DNA of 48,076 nucleotides from the NCBI RefSeq assembly GCF_900092335.1, contig NZ_LT596208.1, positions 706,851 to 754,926 on the forward strand. Reading direction: 5' to 3'. Source of the DNA: Corynebacterium phoceense (GTDB taxonomy: Bacteria > Actinomycetota > Actinomycetes > Mycobacteriales > Mycobacteriaceae). The position numbers and the translations under genes were made by a program. Shown in pieces: positions 32,242-42,654 of the stretch. The first letter of the stretch is position 1. Each line of letters begins with the position of its first letter. The notes under the pieces were generated by a model that made no database searches, was not told the DNA's origin, and worked only from the letters and a program-made list of their open reading frames with translations.

Positions 32242-33452
32242 GTGCGGGCGAAGCACAGAGCGAAGAGCGTGAAAGCGATAACGGCCAGCCACACGAAGTC
32301 ATCGACGAGGAACTTCTGGAAGAAGGGCATGTCGTAGACGTCGATTTGGTCGCCGAACCACCACTTGGGCGGGACGGTGAGCAGCATGGCGGCCCAGGCG
32401 ACGAGGACGGCCATGAGCCCGCCGGTAAGCCACGTACGGGTTTCGCAGACGCGGTAGAAGAGTACCGGGATGATGAGCGCGAGCCATACCCAGTGGTGGG
32501 ACCAGGAGACGGGGGAGATGAGCAGCATGACGACGGCGGCGGTCATCCAGGCTTCGGTGTCCCAGCCGCGGTGGACGAGGCGGCGGATGAGCAGCGCACC
32601 GAGGACGACGGTGAGCAGCGCCGCGGCGAGCCACAGGAGGTTGATAAGCGTGCCGTGGGCCTCGGCGGCCTCTTTGGAGGTAAACAGACGCTGGATGACG
32701 GCCTTGAGCGAGGAGTTGGACTGGTAGTCCGTGCCCACGCCGAAGTCGCCGCCGGAGCCCATCTGCAGCAATTTGGTGGAGAAGAACTCGACGAAGACTT
32801 GCCAGCGCACCGCGGCGGCGATAAGCGTCGCGATGACGGCCGAGGCGGCTGCGGTGAGGATGGGCTTCCATTCCTTGCAGACCAGGAAGTAGAGCAGGAT
32901 GGCCAGCGGCGTGATCTTGATAGCGGCGGCGACGCCGATGAGCCAGCCTTGGGGGAGGAAGCGCTTGCGGGGAACAAGATCGGCGACGACGAGCGCCATG
33001 ACCACGATGTTGATTTGGGCGAAGCCATCGTTGAGGCGGACGGGCTCAAAGTTAAGGCCTAGGGCCCAGACGGGCAGGATGGCCCACCAGATGTCGCTGC
33101 GCTTCGTCACGGCGCGGAAGATACCGAAGAGGCAGGCGAGGATCGCGAGGTCCGAAATGACGATCATGATGTCGCCGGCCATCGAATCCGTGATGCCGGA
33201 GAAGATGGTGAGTGGCACCATGAACAGCGCGCCGAAGGGCGGGTAAATAAATGGCAGCTTGAGGTCGCCAGCCATCATGGGTTCCGCGTAGACGGACCGG
33301 CCGTCGAGGAAGGCCTTCACACCTTCGCGGTAGATGATCATGTCCACTGGGAAGTCCGTCACGAGGACGTGCTGAATGATGGTGGCGAGGCCACCCAGCG
33401 CGCCGAGGACGGCGAGGGTGAGGCGGAAGGCGGGATTCTCAAGCAGTTTCAT
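32205..33452 (-). CDS. GT87-type (GT-C) polyprenyl-phosphate mannosyltransferase-like protein
   Basis: This 415-residue membrane protein has about ten hydrophobic segments and an acidic residue in the first outer loop (VTDFPVDMIIYREGVKAF), followed by LKLPFIYPPFGALF, the pattern of GT87/DUF2029 glycosyltransferases that use decaprenyl-phosphate sugars outside the membrane in corynebacterial lipoglycan or arabinogalactan synthesis. Which sugar and acceptor it uses cannot be read. The gene is downstream of ilvD on the minus strand, after a terminator. Confidence 0.75.
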   Translation of the reverse strand: MKLLENPAFRLTLAVLGALGGLATIIQHVLVTDFPVDMIIYREGVKAFLDGRSVYAEPMMAGDLKLPFIYPPFGALFMVPLTIFSGITDSMAGDIMIVISDLAILACLFGIFRAVTKRSDIWWAILPVWALGLNFEPVRLNDGFAQINIVVMALVVADLVPRKRFLPQGWLIGVAAAIKITPLAILLYFLVCKEWKPILTAAASAVIATLIAAAVRWQVFVEFFSTKLLQMGSGGDFGVGTDYQSNSSLKAVIQRLFTSKEAAEAHGTLINLLWLAAALLTVVLGALLIRRLVHRGWDTEAWMTAAVVMLLISPVSWSHHWVWLALIIPVLFYRVCETRTWLTGGLMAVLVAWAAMLLTVPPKWWFGDQIDVYDMPFFQKFLVDDFVWLAVIAFTLFALCFARTQSPTISRSAAK

Positions 33453-33484
33453 CGCTAGATAACTCTAGGCCATCCGCGCGTGAA

Positions 33485-33520
33485 AACGGCGAAGCCCTCC
33501 TGTCGGGGCAACAGGAGGGT
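33485..33520 (-). terminator. Terminator after ilvD
   Basis: On the minus strand ACCCTCCTGT and ACAGGAGGGC pair around a seven-base loop (33511-33520 with 33494-33503); GTTTTC follows some bases on. Confidence 0.65.
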
Positions 33521-33528
33521 CGATATGC

Positions 33529-35382
33529 CTAGTTGACGAAGCCGTCGATAACGCGGACGGCGCCGCGGTCAGCGGAAGTCGCCATGTTGGCGTAGGCGCG
33601 CAGCGCCTTGGTCACTTGGCGGTCGCGGTTGACCGGAGTCCAGGGCTTCTCGCGGGACTCCTGGGCGTTGCGACGATCCGCGATGACGGTCTCATCGACC
33701 TCGAGGGTGAGTTTGCGCTCGTGGATGTCGATGGTGATGGTGTCGCCATTTTCGACCAGCCCGATGAGTCCGCCGTGGGCGGCCTCCGGGGAGATGTGGC
33801 CGATGGACAGGCCGGAGGTACCGCCGGAGAAACGGCCATCCGTGATAAGCGCACAAGCCTTGCCCAGGCCGGAGCCCTTGAGGAAGGAAGTCGGGTGGAG
33901 CATTTCCTGCATGCCCGGGCCGCCGGCCGGGCCCTCGTAGCGGATGACGATGACGTCGCCCGGCTGGACCTCGTGCTTCAAGATGATGGAGACGGCTTCT
34001 TCCTGGGACTCGACCACGCGGGCAGGTCCGGAGAACTTCCACAGTTCCTCGTCGACGCCGGCGGCTTTGACGATGGCGCCATTGGGGGCCAAGTTGCCGC
34101 GCAGGACAACGAGGCCGCCGTCGGAGGAGAAAGAGTGGTCCACGGAGTGGATGCAGCCGTTCTCCGCGTCGGTGTCGAGGTTCTCCCACTGGGAGGACTG
34201 GGAAAAGGGCTCGGTGGTGCGTACGCCGCCAGGGGCTGCATGGAAGAGCTCGGTGGCTTCATCGATGGCCTTGCCGCCACGGATGTCCCAGTCGTTGAGC
34301 CAGCCGTCGACCGTGTCGTAGGCGACGGTATGGACGGACTCGTCGATGAAGCCGCCGCGGCGCAGCTCGCCGAGGATGGCGGGGATGCCGCCGGCACGGT
34401 GGACGTCCTCGATGTGGTAGTTGCCGTTGGGGGCCACCTTGGAGATGCACGGCACCTTGTAGGACAGCTCGTTGATGTCCTCGAGGGTGAAGTCGACCTC
34501 GCCCTCCTGGGCGGCGGCAAGCGTGTGGAGGATGGTGTTGGTAGAACCGCCCATGGCCATGTCGAGCGCCATGGCGTTGGTGAAGGCTTCCTTCGTCGCG
34601 ATATTGCGCGGCAGGACGGACTCGTCTTCCTCACCGTAGTAGCGCTGGCACAGATCCATGATGGTGGCGCCGGCCTTCTCAAAAAGCGAACGGCGAGCGG
34701 TGTGGGTGGCCAGCGTGGTGCCGTTGCCCGGCAGGGAGAGGCCGAGGGCCTCGGTGAGGCAGTTCATGGAGTTCGCGGTAAACATGCCGGAGCAGGAGCC
34801 ACAGGTCGGGCAGGCGGCCGCCTCGATGGCGGTCAGCCCTTCGTCGGAGACCTGTTCGTTGGCGGTCGCGTTGATGGCGGTGATGAGGTCGGTGGGTGCA
34901 TGTGCCACGCCGTCGACGACGACGGCCTTGCCGGCCTCCATCGGGCCGCCGGAGACGAAAATGGTGGGGATGTTGAGACGGAGTGCTGCGTTGAGCATGC
35001 CCGGGGTGATCTTGTCGCAATTGGAGATGCACACGAGGGCATCGGCAGTGTGCGCGTTGACCATGTACTCAATGGAGTCGGAGATGATCTCGCGCGACGG
35101 CAGCGAGTAGAGCATGCCCTGGTGGCCCATGGCGATGCCGTCATCAACGGCGATGGTGTTGAATTCCTTGGGCACGCCGCCCGCGGCGCGGACGGCCTCG
35201 GCCACGATGTCGCCGACGTTCTTGAGGTGGACGTGGCCCGGAACGAACTGGGTGTAGGAGTTGGCGATGGCGACGATCGGCTTGCCAAACTCGTGTTCCT
35301 TGGTCCCGGTGGCGCGCCACAGGGCGCGGGCGCCGGAGGCCTGGCGGCCGACGGTGGTTACTTTGGAGCGCAGGGGAAACAT
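33529..35382 (-). CDS. ilvD: Dihydroxy-acid dehydratase
   Basis: IlvD dehydrates dihydroxy acids to the 2-keto acid precursors of valine, leucine and isoleucine. At 617 residues it is full length. Fe-S ligand cysteines lie in [10 protein letters not shown] and [16 protein letters not shown], and the C-terminal [23 protein letters not shown] is the second signature. AAGGA precedes the ATG at 35382. It lies on the opposite strand to ilvBNC, separated from it by the PH-like protein gene. Confidence 0.96.
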   Translation of the reverse strand: MFPLRSKVTTVGRQASGARALWRATGTKEHEFGKPIVAIANSYTQFVPGHVHLKNVGDIVAEAVRAAGGVPKEFNTIAVDDGIAMGHQGMLYSLPSREIISDSIEYMVNAHTADALVCISNCDKITPGMLNAALRLNIPTIFVSGGPMEAGKAVVVDGVAHAPTDLITAINATANEQVSDEGLTAIEAAACPTCGSCSGMFTANSMNCLTEALGLSLPGNGTTLATHTARRSLFEKAGATIMDLCQRYYGEEDESVLPRNIATKEAFTNAMALDMAMGGSTNTILHTLAAAQEGEVDFTLEDINELSYKVPCISKVAPNGNYHIEDVHRAGGIPAILGELRRGGFIDESVHTVAYDTVDGWLNDWDIRGGKAIDEATELFHAAPGGVRTTEPFSQSSQWENLDTDAENGCIHSVDHSFSSDGGLVVLRGNLAPNGAIVKAAGVDEELWKFSGPARVVESQEEAVSIILKHEVQPGDVIVIRYEGPAGGPGMQEMLHPTSFLKGSGLGKACALITDGRFSGGTSGLSIGHISPEAAHGGLIGLVENGDTITIDIHERKLTLEVDETVIADRRNAQESREKPWTPVNRDRQVTKALRAYANMATSADRGAVRVIDGFVN

Positions 35383-35411
35383 GGGGAGTCCTTGTTTATG
35401 GTCGGGTGGGT

Positions 35412-35906
35412 TTAAGCGTCGGGGTGCGTGCGCTTGTAGTCGGCGAATTCTTCCTTGGTGAGAAGAATCTGCTCGCCGTCGCGGTGGATGATGACGACCT
35501 TTTCCTCAGCGGCGTACTGGCCGGCGGTGAGAGCGTCGGGGATGCGGCCGCGGGAGGCATCGGAAAGTTTAGGCAGCGAGTTGAACGTGACGCCGGGCAG
35601 GCTGTGGTCCTTGCCGGCGGCATCGGAAGCGAATGTGCGGGAACCCTTGAAACCGATGCCGCGGAAGTTATCCCAGTCGAGGTGCACGTTGCCGCGGAAG
35701 GCGTAGCCAATATCAATGCCGTCTTCGGAGACTGTGGTGTGGGCTTTGAGAACCCACCAGATCCACAGGACAGGGAAGATCAACAGCCAACCGAGTTGGA
35801 GCGGTGCCCACGCGATGCCGATGATGGCGATCATCGCAATGAGCACAATGGCGAGGATATGGGTGCGATCCGGCCTGAAGGTGTGCGCATTCATGTCAGT
35901 AGACAC
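35412..35906 (-). CDS. Small membrane protein with PH-like domain
   Basis: The 164 residues start with a polar segment, then two hydrophobic helices (about 16-35 and 38-52), and a soluble part resembling bacterial PH domains ([32 protein letters not shown]). It sits upstream of ilvD on the same strand, 29 bases apart. The first codon is GTG at 35906; an in-frame ATG at 35894 lies eight bases after TAGTGT, so a leaderless start there is possible. Function unknown. Confidence 0.7.
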   Translation of the reverse strand: MSTDMNAHTFRPDRTHILAIVLIAMIAIIGIAWAPLQLGWLLIFPVLWIWWVLKAHTTVSEDGIDIGYAFRGNVHLDWDNFRGIGFKGSRTFASDAAGKDHSLPGVTFNSLPKLSDASRGRIPDALTAGQYAAEEKVVIIHRDGEQILLTKEEFADYKRTHPDA

Positions 35907-36035
35907 TAGTGGACACGGCGGGGAGGTGTGTAACGGGGGCGACCGACCGAGTGTGAGAAATCCGGCTCACCTCGCGAGATATGGGTTTCAATGTATGGAA
36001 TGGGGGTATCAAGTGGCGGGATAGCCTATCGAGTG

Positions 36036-36041
36036 TAAGAT
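36036..36041 (+). promoter_or_regulatory. -10 box of the ilv leader
   Basis: TAAGAT ends seven bases before the leader-peptide ATG, so the transcript probably begins at that ATG. No clear -35 box is seen. The rest of 35907-36035 holds nothing I can name. Confidence 0.5.
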
Positions 36042-36048
36042 AGAAACC

Positions 36049-36108
36049 ATGATCATTATTCGACTTCAGCTTGTAGTACCGGACGCGGCGCCTGCCGCAA
36101 CGGCATAA
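36049..36108 (+). CDS. ilvBNC leader peptide
   Basis: A 19-codon frame, MIIIRLQLVVPDAAPAATA, opens with three Ile, two Leu and two Val among ten residues, the three end products of the pathway. It lies about 160 bases before ilvB and just before a terminator-like hairpin. C. glutamicum ilvBNC has a leader peptide of this kind with attenuation. Ribosome stalling at these codons when any of the three amino acids is short would block the terminator. The first codons differ from those I recall in C. glutamicum, but the principle is the same. Confidence 0.8.
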   Translation: MIIIRLQLVVPDAAPAATA

Positions 36109-36126
36109 GTTGTCGTTGATTAGAGC

Positions 36127-36176
36127 AAGCGCCCTCGCCAGTTGCACACACCGCAACTGAGACGGGGGCTTTGTTG
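36127..36176 (+). promoter_or_regulatory. ilvBNC attenuator terminator hairpin
   Basis: AAGCGCCC...AGTTGC (36127-36145) faces GCAACT...GGGGGCTT (36153-36172) with an internal loop (TCGCC/GAGAC), followed by a U-rich run TTTGTTGTTG. It lies between the leader peptide and ilvB, where an attenuator is expected. Confidence 0.75.
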
Positions 36177-36270
36177 TTGGAGGACCACCCTCATCCTTCA
36201 CAGATCGCACGGCGCCATACCCGCGGCACCGTAAAAATAAACAAGCTTTGACCCCAAGGAGTAATTGACC

Positions 36271-38127
36271 GTGGCAGCATCACCGTCGCCGACCCCGGCT
36301 TCGCTCGCCAAGTCGACGTCCGGCGCCAAAAGGAGCACCGAGCGCATGACTGGCGCGCAGGCCATCGTCCGCACCCTCGAAGATCTGGGCACTGACCTTG
36401 TATTCGGCATTCCGGGCGGCGCCGTGTTGCCGCTGTACGATGCCCTCTATGCCTCGACGAAGCTGCGTCACGTGCTCGTCCGCCACGAGCAGGGCGCGGG
36501 TCATGCGGCGGAAGGCTATGCACAGGCCTCCGGTAAGGTGGGCGTGTGCATCGCGACCTCCGGCCCGGGCGCGACCAACCTCGTCACCCCGATTGCGGAT
36601 GCGAACCTGGACTCGGTCCCCATCGTCGCCATTACCGGCCAGGTGGGCTCGAGCCTGCTGGGCACGGACGCTTTTCAGGAGGCGGATATCCGTGGCGTGA
36701 CCATGCCGATTACGAAGCACAACTTCATTGTCACGGATCCGCAGGAGATCCCGGAGGCCATCGTCGCGGCCTTCCATCTTGCCGCCACGGGGCGTCCGGG
36801 TCCTGTCCTCGTCGACATTCCCAAGGACGTCCAGAACGGCTACCTCGATTATTCCTACCCGCCGCAGCTGGACTTGCCGGGCTACAGGCCGACCACGACG
36901 CCCCACCCGCGTCAGATTTCTTCGGCGGTCGAACTCATTGCGAAGTCCGAGCGTCCGGTGCTGTACGTGGGTGGCGGCGTCATTAAGGCCAACGCGCACC
37001 GCGAGCTCCTGGAGTTCGCGGAGTACACGGACATTCCGGTGGTGACGACGCTCATGGCGCTGGGTTCTTTCCCGGACTCGCACCCGCTGCACATGGGTAT
37101 GCCAGGCATGCACGGTACGGTGCCGGCTGTGGCCGCCATGCAGCGTGCGGATCTCCTTATTACTATTGGCGCGCGCTTCGACGACCGCGTGACGGGCGAC
37201 TTGAACACCTTTGCGCCGGGCGCCAAGGTTATTCAGGCGGATATCGATCCAGCCGAGGTGGGTAAGCTGCGCGAGGTTGACGTCCCGATTGTGGGTGACG
37301 CCCGCGAGGTGCTGCTGCAGATGACGAAGACGTACCAAGGCAAGGCGAAGCTCAACCCGCCGGACATCGAGGATTGGATTGCGTACCTGGAGGATATGAA
37401 GGAGCGCTTCCCGCGCGGCTGGAAGCCCACCGCGGACGGCAAGCTTAACCCGCAGTTCGTCCTGGAGAAGCTCTCGGAGACCGTCGGGCCGGAGGCTATC
37501 TACGTCGCTGGCGTGGGCCAGCACCAGATGTGGTCGGCGCAGTTCATCGACTTCGAGAATCCGCGCACGTGGATCAACTCGGGCGGTGCGGGCACGATGG
37601 GCTATTCGGTGCCAGCGGCACTTGGCGCCAAGGCCGCCATGCCGGAGAAGGAAGTCTGGGCTATTGACGGTGATGGTTGCTTCCAGATGACGAACCAAGA
37701 GCTGGCCACCGCCGCGGTGGAAGGCTTCCCGTTGAAGGTTGCCGTGATTAATAACGGCAACTTGGGCATGGTCCGCCAGTGGCAAACCCTCTTCTTCGAC
37801 GAGCACTACTCGCATACCAAGCTGCGCGAGGCCGACCATTACCTGCCGGATTTTGTGAAGTTGGCGGAAGCATTGGGCTGCGAGGCGATTCGCGTGACTA
37901 CTGAGGACGAGGTCGTGCCCGCTATTGAGCGCGCCCGCGCTATCAATGACCGCCCCGTTGTCATCGACTTCATTGTCGGCGAGGACGCACAGGTGTGGCC
38001 GATGATTGCGGGAGGAGCTTCGAACGAGGAGATTCAGTACGCGCTGGGTCTGCGACCGCTCTTTGATGACAACACGTCCGCGGCGGAAGAACCCGCCGAA
38101 ATCCACGAGGCCCTGGAGGAGGCTTAA
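36271..38127 (+). CDS. ilvB: Acetohydroxyacid synthase large subunit
   Basis: IlvB makes 2-acetolactate and 2-aceto-2-hydroxybutyrate from pyruvate using thiamine diphosphate. At 618 residues it has [15 protein letters not shown], the catalytic Glu in [14 protein letters not shown] and the thiamine-diphosphate-binding stretch [18 protein letters not shown]...[12 protein letters not shown]. The GTG at 36271 is nine bases from AAGGAG; a TTG at 36265 aligns with the C. glutamicum start but is only three bases from it, so either may be used. It is first in the ilvBN operon with an attenuator leader. Confidence 0.97.
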   Translation: MAASPSPTPASLAKSTSGAKRSTERMTGAQAIVRTLEDLGTDLVFGIPGGAVLPLYDALYASTKLRHVLVRHEQGAGHAAEGYAQASGKVGVCIATSGPGATNLVTPIADANLDSVPIVAITGQVGSSLLGTDAFQEADIRGVTMPITKHNFIVTDPQEIPEAIVAAFHLAATGRPGPVLVDIPKDVQNGYLDYSYPPQLDLPGYRPTTTPHPRQISSAVELIAKSERPVLYVGGGVIKANAHRELLEFAEYTDIPVVTTLMALGSFPDSHPLHMGMPGMHGTVPAVAAMQRADLLITIGARFDDRVTGDLNTFAPGAKVIQADIDPAEVGKLREVDVPIVGDAREVLLQMTKTYQGKAKLNPPDIEDWIAYLEDMKERFPRGWKPTADGKLNPQFVLEKLSETVGPEAIYVAGVGQHQMWSAQFIDFENPRTWINSGGAGTMGYSVPAALGAKAAMPEKEVWAIDGDGCFQMTNQELATAAVEGFPLKVAVINNGNLGMVRQWQTLFFDEHYSHTKLREADHYLPDFVKLAEALGCEAIRVTTEDEVVPAIERARAINDRPVVIDFIVGEDAQVWPMIAGGASNEEIQYALGLRPLFDDNTSAAEEPAEIHEALEEA

Positions 38128-38132
38128 ATACC

Positions 38133-38648
38133 ATGGCAGCAACCGATATCACTCGCCACACCCTCTCCGTCCTCGTGCAGGACGTGGAAGGCATCATCTC
38201 CCGCGTCACCGGCATGTTTTCCCGTCGCGGCTACAACCTCATCTCGCTTGTGTCAGCGAAGACGGAGGTGGAGGGCATCAATCGCCTCACCATCGTCGTC
38301 GATGCGAATGACATCGTGACGGAGCAGGTGACCAAGCAGCTCAACAAGCTCATCCACGTCCTCAAGGTCGTGGAGCTCGATGAGGAGACCACTATTTCGC
38401 GCGCGATCATGCTCGTGAAGGTCTCGGCTAATAACGACAACCGCGCGCAGGTCGTCGGTGCGGTCGATATCTTCCGTGCTCGCGTTGTCGACGTCGCTCC
38501 CGAGTCTGTCGTCATCGAGGCGACGGGCACCCCGGGCAAGCTGCGTGCGCTGCTGGACGTGCTCGAGCCTTTTGGTATTCGCGAGCTTATTCAGTCTGGT
38601 CGCGTCGCATTGGGCCGCGGTCCGAAGTCGATGGCGCCCACCAAATAA
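38133..38648 (+). CDS. ilvN: Acetohydroxyacid synthase small (regulatory) subunit
   Basis: IlvN binds valine through its ACT domain (RHTLSVLVQDVEGIISRVTG, residues 8-27) and mediates feedback inhibition of IlvB. It is 171 residues, the usual length, with the C-terminal ACT-like half ending GPKSMAP. The ATG at 38133 is five bases after the ilvB stop. The residues around GIIS, where resistance changes map in C. glutamicum, look like wild type. Confidence 0.96.
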   Translation: MAATDITRHTLSVLVQDVEGIISRVTGMFSRRGYNLISLVSAKTEVEGINRLTIVVDANDIVTEQVTKQLNKLIHVLKVVELDEETTISRAIMLVKVSANNDNRAQVVGAVDIFRARVVDVAPESVVIEATGTPGKLRALLDVLEPFGIRELIQSGRVALGRGPKSMAPTK

Positions 38649-38674
38649 CCCCACACCCACAATTTCCCACCAAT

Positions 38675-38726
38675 TGAGACAAACTGAAAAATTTGTCTCA
38701 GATAATGAACACTTTTCGTCTATAGT
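38675..38726 (+). promoter_or_regulatory. ilvC promoter with 9-base inverted repeat
   Basis: TGAGACAAA (38675-38683) and TTTGTCTCA (38692-38700) are exact inverted copies 8 bases apart, centred about 35 bases before TATAGT (38721-38726), a good -10 box. The repeat may be an operator for ilvC or part of a terminator for ilvBN; no T-run follows it, so an operator is favoured. The start codon is about 54 bases after the -10 box. Confidence 0.5.
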
Positions 38727-38767
38727 GTGCTAGAAATAAAGAAAGCACCCGCACGAACCAACAGTAA

Positions 38768-39796
<1,029 letters not shown>

Positions 39797-39809
39797 GCTC
39801 TTCGCACTC

Positions 39810-39844
39810 AAGCCCTCCTGCGGTCAACGCGGGAGGGCTTTTGC
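39810..39844 (+). terminator. Terminator after ilvC
   Basis: AAGCCCTCCTGCG and CGCGGGAGGGCTT pair with one mismatch around a GTCAA loop, followed by TTT. Confidence 0.85.
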
Positions 39845-39921
39845 ATGCCTGCTTTTGGCTCCGTTTGTGTGAGATATGCCCAGGGATCGCTTTTATACGG
39901 GCGGGCATTCCCTTTGCGGGG

Positions 39922-39927
39922 TACTCT
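39922..39927 (+). promoter_or_regulatory. -10 box of the DUF262 gene
   Basis: TACTCT ends seven bases before the ATG at 39935; the next gene's transcript should be leaderless. Confidence 0.5.
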
Positions 39928-39934
39928 CGGTCAC

Positions 39935-41725
39935 ATGGGTTTTACAACGCCAAGCTTTGATCTCACCGACCTGTTCGCCCGCATCGAGCGCGGCGATATT
40001 CAGTTGCCCGATTTTCAGCGTCACTACGCCTGGGATGAAGATCGCATCCGCTCGCTCATCGTCACCGTCCTGCGCGGTTACCCGGTGGGCGCGCTCATGG
40101 TGCTCGATACTCGTAACGAGCCCATGCGTTTCCGTCCGCGCCCGCTCACCGGTGCGCCGAATACTGGCGTGAACCCGGGCCTGTTGCTCCTCGATGGCCA
40201 GCAGCGCCTCACCACGCTGTACCACTGCTTCCGCGGCGAGGGCCGGGTCAATACCAAGGACTTCCGCAATAAGAAGATCACCCGCACCTTCTACGTCGAT
40301 GTGCGCAAGGCCGTCGCCAACGAGCTCATGCCGGACGAGGCCGTGTTCGCGGTGAATCAGGATGGCATGATGCGCTCGCACTTCGGCCCGGACCTGGACC
40401 GCATCCCGGACCGCGCCACCGCGCTGGAGGCTGGCTGCATTCCGGTCGCCGATCTCCTCTTTGAGGACGGCACCAAGGCCCTCTTCGAGTTGGCTGCCTC
40501 CGGCGACGCGGAGCTTGCCGATGCCGCCGTGGCGTTCCACAACCGCATACTCCGCCCGCTTGCAGGCTACGACATCCCGATCATCCGCCTGTCCCGCGAG
40601 ACCGAGCGTGCTGGCGTGGGCCAGGTCTTCGCCCAGGCGAATAGCTCCGGCCTGCAGATGGATGTCTTCGATCTGCTCACCGCGGTCTTCGCCAGCGAGG
40701 ACGAGAACTTCCACTTGGCAGATGACTGGGCCGAGACCGAGAAGCTGCTGCGTCGCCACGGCGCGCTCGACGCCATCGGACGCACGGAGTTCCTCTCTGC
40801 CGTCTCTCTGCTCGCGACCTCGCTGCGCGGACATGCCTCCGGCACGCGCGAAGACATCCTGTCGCTGTCCCTGCCGGAGTACAAGGACGCGACGAAGACG
40901 CTGCGCGTGACCATGGCGGAGGTCGCCTCCTTCCTGTCCGAGCGCTGCATTTTGAGCCACGACCAGGTGCCGTTCTCCAAGCAGATCGTGCCGCTGTCTG
41001 TCATCCTTGCGCGCCTCGTCTCCGAGCCCGGAGCGTTGTCCACGCAAGAGGCGTGGGACAAGATCAACCGCTGGTTCTGGTCCGGCGTCTTTGGCGAGCT
41101 CTACGGTTCTTCCGCCGTGGCGCAGCGCTCCGGCCGCGACGTCGACGAGGTTGTCGCCTGGGTGTTGGGTACCACGGACGTAGAGCCGAAGACCGTGCGT
41201 GACACTGACTTCCGCGAATCCCGCCTGCTGTCTGCCGATTCCACGACGGGCATTTTCAAAGCGCTCGACGCGCTGCTCATGGCCCGCGGCGCCCGCGACT
41301 GGCGCACCGGCCGCGTCTTCGACAAGAACTCCTTTGCCGAGCTCAAGCCGGGTTTCTTCCCAGTCTTCCCGCTCGCCTGGTGCGAGAAGAACGGCGTCGA
41401 TCCCGTCCTCGCGGCGTCCGTGCTCAACCGTACGCCCATGGGCAAGCGCACCGAGGTCGTCCTCGAGGGCCGCTCGCCGCAGCGCTACCTGCCGCGCCTG
41501 CAGTCCAAATCCATCCTCGACGACGCTGATTTCGACGCCGTCCTCGCCTCGCACGAGATCGACCCGACGACGCTCCACACCTCGGATTGGGAAGGCTTCT
41601 TCGCCGACCGCCGCGAGCGTTTCATTGGCATGGTTGAGTATGCCATCGGCAAGCCGGTCATCCGCGACGTTAACGAAAACGACCTGGGCGGCGGTGACGA
41701 GGGGCCGAATGCCTTCGTGCGGTAG
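39935..41725 (+). CDS. DUF262-domain protein (GmrS-like half only)
   Basis: This 596-residue protein has both DUF262 motifs at the N terminus: LPDFQRHYAWDEDRI (24-38) and LLDGQQRLTTLY (85-96), a ParB-like nucleotide-hydrolysing fold seen in GmrSD-type and other modification-dependent restriction proteins and in many stand-alone proteins of unknown role. I see no His-Asn-His (DUF1524) nuclease motif in the C-terminal part, so it is not an obvious restriction enzyme. It has a leaderless-type start at 39935. The next lipoprotein starts within its 3' end. The flanking genes are core biosynthetic genes. Confidence 0.8.
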   Translation: MGFTTPSFDLTDLFARIERGDIQLPDFQRHYAWDEDRIRSLIVTVLRGYPVGALMVLDTRNEPMRFRPRPLTGAPNTGVNPGLLLLDGQQRLTTLYHCFRGEGRVNTKDFRNKKITRTFYVDVRKAVANELMPDEAVFAVNQDGMMRSHFGPDLDRIPDRATALEAGCIPVADLLFEDGTKALFELAASGDAELADAAVAFHNRILRPLAGYDIPIIRLSRETERAGVGQVFAQANSSGLQMDVFDLLTAVFASEDENFHLADDWAETEKLLRRHGALDAIGRTEFLSAVSLLATSLRGHASGTREDILSLSLPEYKDATKTLRVTMAEVASFLSERCILSHDQVPFSKQIVPLSVILARLVSEPGALSTQEAWDKINRWFWSGVFGELYGSSAVAQRSGRDVDEVVAWVLGTTDVEPKTVRDTDFRESRLLSADSTTGIFKALDALLMARGARDWRTGRVFDKNSFAELKPGFFPVFPLAWCEKNGVDPVLAASVLNRTPMGKRTEVVLEGRSPQRYLPRLQSKSILDDADFDAVLASHEIDPTTLHTSDWEGFFADRRERFIGMVEYAIGKPVIRDVNENDLGGGDEGPNAFVR

Positions 41726-42590
41726 ATTTCTCGCCGCCTGTGCCTGCACGCTGCTCCTCGCGGGCTGCGCGCACGTAGCTGTGCCGACGAATATCACGGA
41801 ATTGCCGGACTCGGAGATCAACCTCGAGCAGGCCCGCGCACAAAACGTCAACGGCTTCGTGTCGAAGGATTTTGAGGGACACATCAGCGTGCTCACGGAC
41901 GCGACGGGCGTCGACGCCGTGCACACTTTCTTCCCAGACTCGGAATCGCTCATCATTGCAGAAGATTCCGATGCCGCCGCGCTGCGCGCCGCGTCCCTGT
42001 CCGTCGCTCAGCGCGTACCCATGGTGACGTATGCGGAAGACGCGCGCACGGATATCGTGGCGCTCATCAGCGAGCTGGGGGTCTCGCGCGTCGTCCTCAT
42101 CGGCGACGTGCCGCTGGCCTCCAACACGGCCGGTTCCCTGACTGTTATCAAGGACAATGGGGTCACCCGCGCGATGGGGGAGTTCACCGCCTTCGAGTTC
42201 ACGAGCCAGGTCATTGCGGACCCGCAGCGCATGGTCGCCGCGGTTGCGAACCTCGATAGTGCGAAGCATATCGAGCTCAAGGCAGCGTGGCAGCCGCTCA
42301 CGCGCTACGAGGATATCAACCGCGTCGAGCCGCTGCCTGCGCAATCGCGCCGCGACGCCCAGATGGCGCCGATTGTTGTTGCGACGCCCACGACGCCCAT
42401 TGCCGCGGTCGCGAATGCCGTGGCCTTTGGCGCGTCCGTGCGTGTCATGCCCTCGGGCGACCCGACCGCGTCGAAAGCGGCGTACGCGATGGTGGCGGGT
42501 CTAGAAAACGGCCCGCTCGTGGCGTTGGGCAGTGATTTCGGTGATGCTAGCCTATTGTCCGACCGAATTGGACAAGGCTGGCATGAATAG
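41709..42590 (+). CDS. Lipoprotein with cell-wall-binding-repeat-2-like fold
   Basis: The 293-residue product has a signal sequence with lipobox LAGC (Cys20). Residues 73-136 (FFPDSESLIIAEDSDAAAL, then VPMVTYAEDA and LGVSRVVLIGDV) have the pattern of CW_binding_2 domains; a second such unit covers about 175-290. It is clearly related to the N-terminal 210 residues of the lipoprotein at 45394: both have VxVMPxxxGDPxxxKAS near the second unit. The ATG at 41709 overlaps the DUF262 stop by 17 bases with GAGGGG upstream. A DUF262-lipoprotein functional link is not implied. Function unknown. Confidence 0.7.
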   Translation: MPSCGRFLAACACTLLLAGCAHVAVPTNITELPDSEINLEQARAQNVNGFVSKDFEGHISVLTDATGVDAVHTFFPDSESLIIAEDSDAAALRAASLSVAQRVPMVTYAEDARTDIVALISELGVSRVVLIGDVPLASNTAGSLTVIKDNGVTRAMGEFTAFEFTSQVIADPQRMVAAVANLDSAKHIELKAAWQPLTRYEDINRVEPLPAQSRRDAQMAPIVVATPTTPIAAVANAVAFGASVRVMPSGDPTASKAAYAMVAGLENGPLVALGSDFGDASLLSDRIGQGWHE

Positions 42591-42654
42591 ATTACAATTC
42601 GGCGTATCTTATACACCCCACTGACATTTCCCTCAAGGGAAAAGAAGGAAAGTA

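Noticed and set aside
36280..38142. Long minus-strand frame opposite ilvB, and similar ones opposite ilvD, serA and the DUF262 gene
   Set aside because: The residue composition is Arg/His/Leu-rich shadow sequence of high-GC coding DNA; the plus or opposite frames have clear known products.
39935..41725. Calling the DUF262 gene a GmrSD type IV restriction enzyme
   Set aside because: The GmrD-like HNH (DUF1524) motif is not visible in the C-terminal half and no separate gmrD lies beside it.
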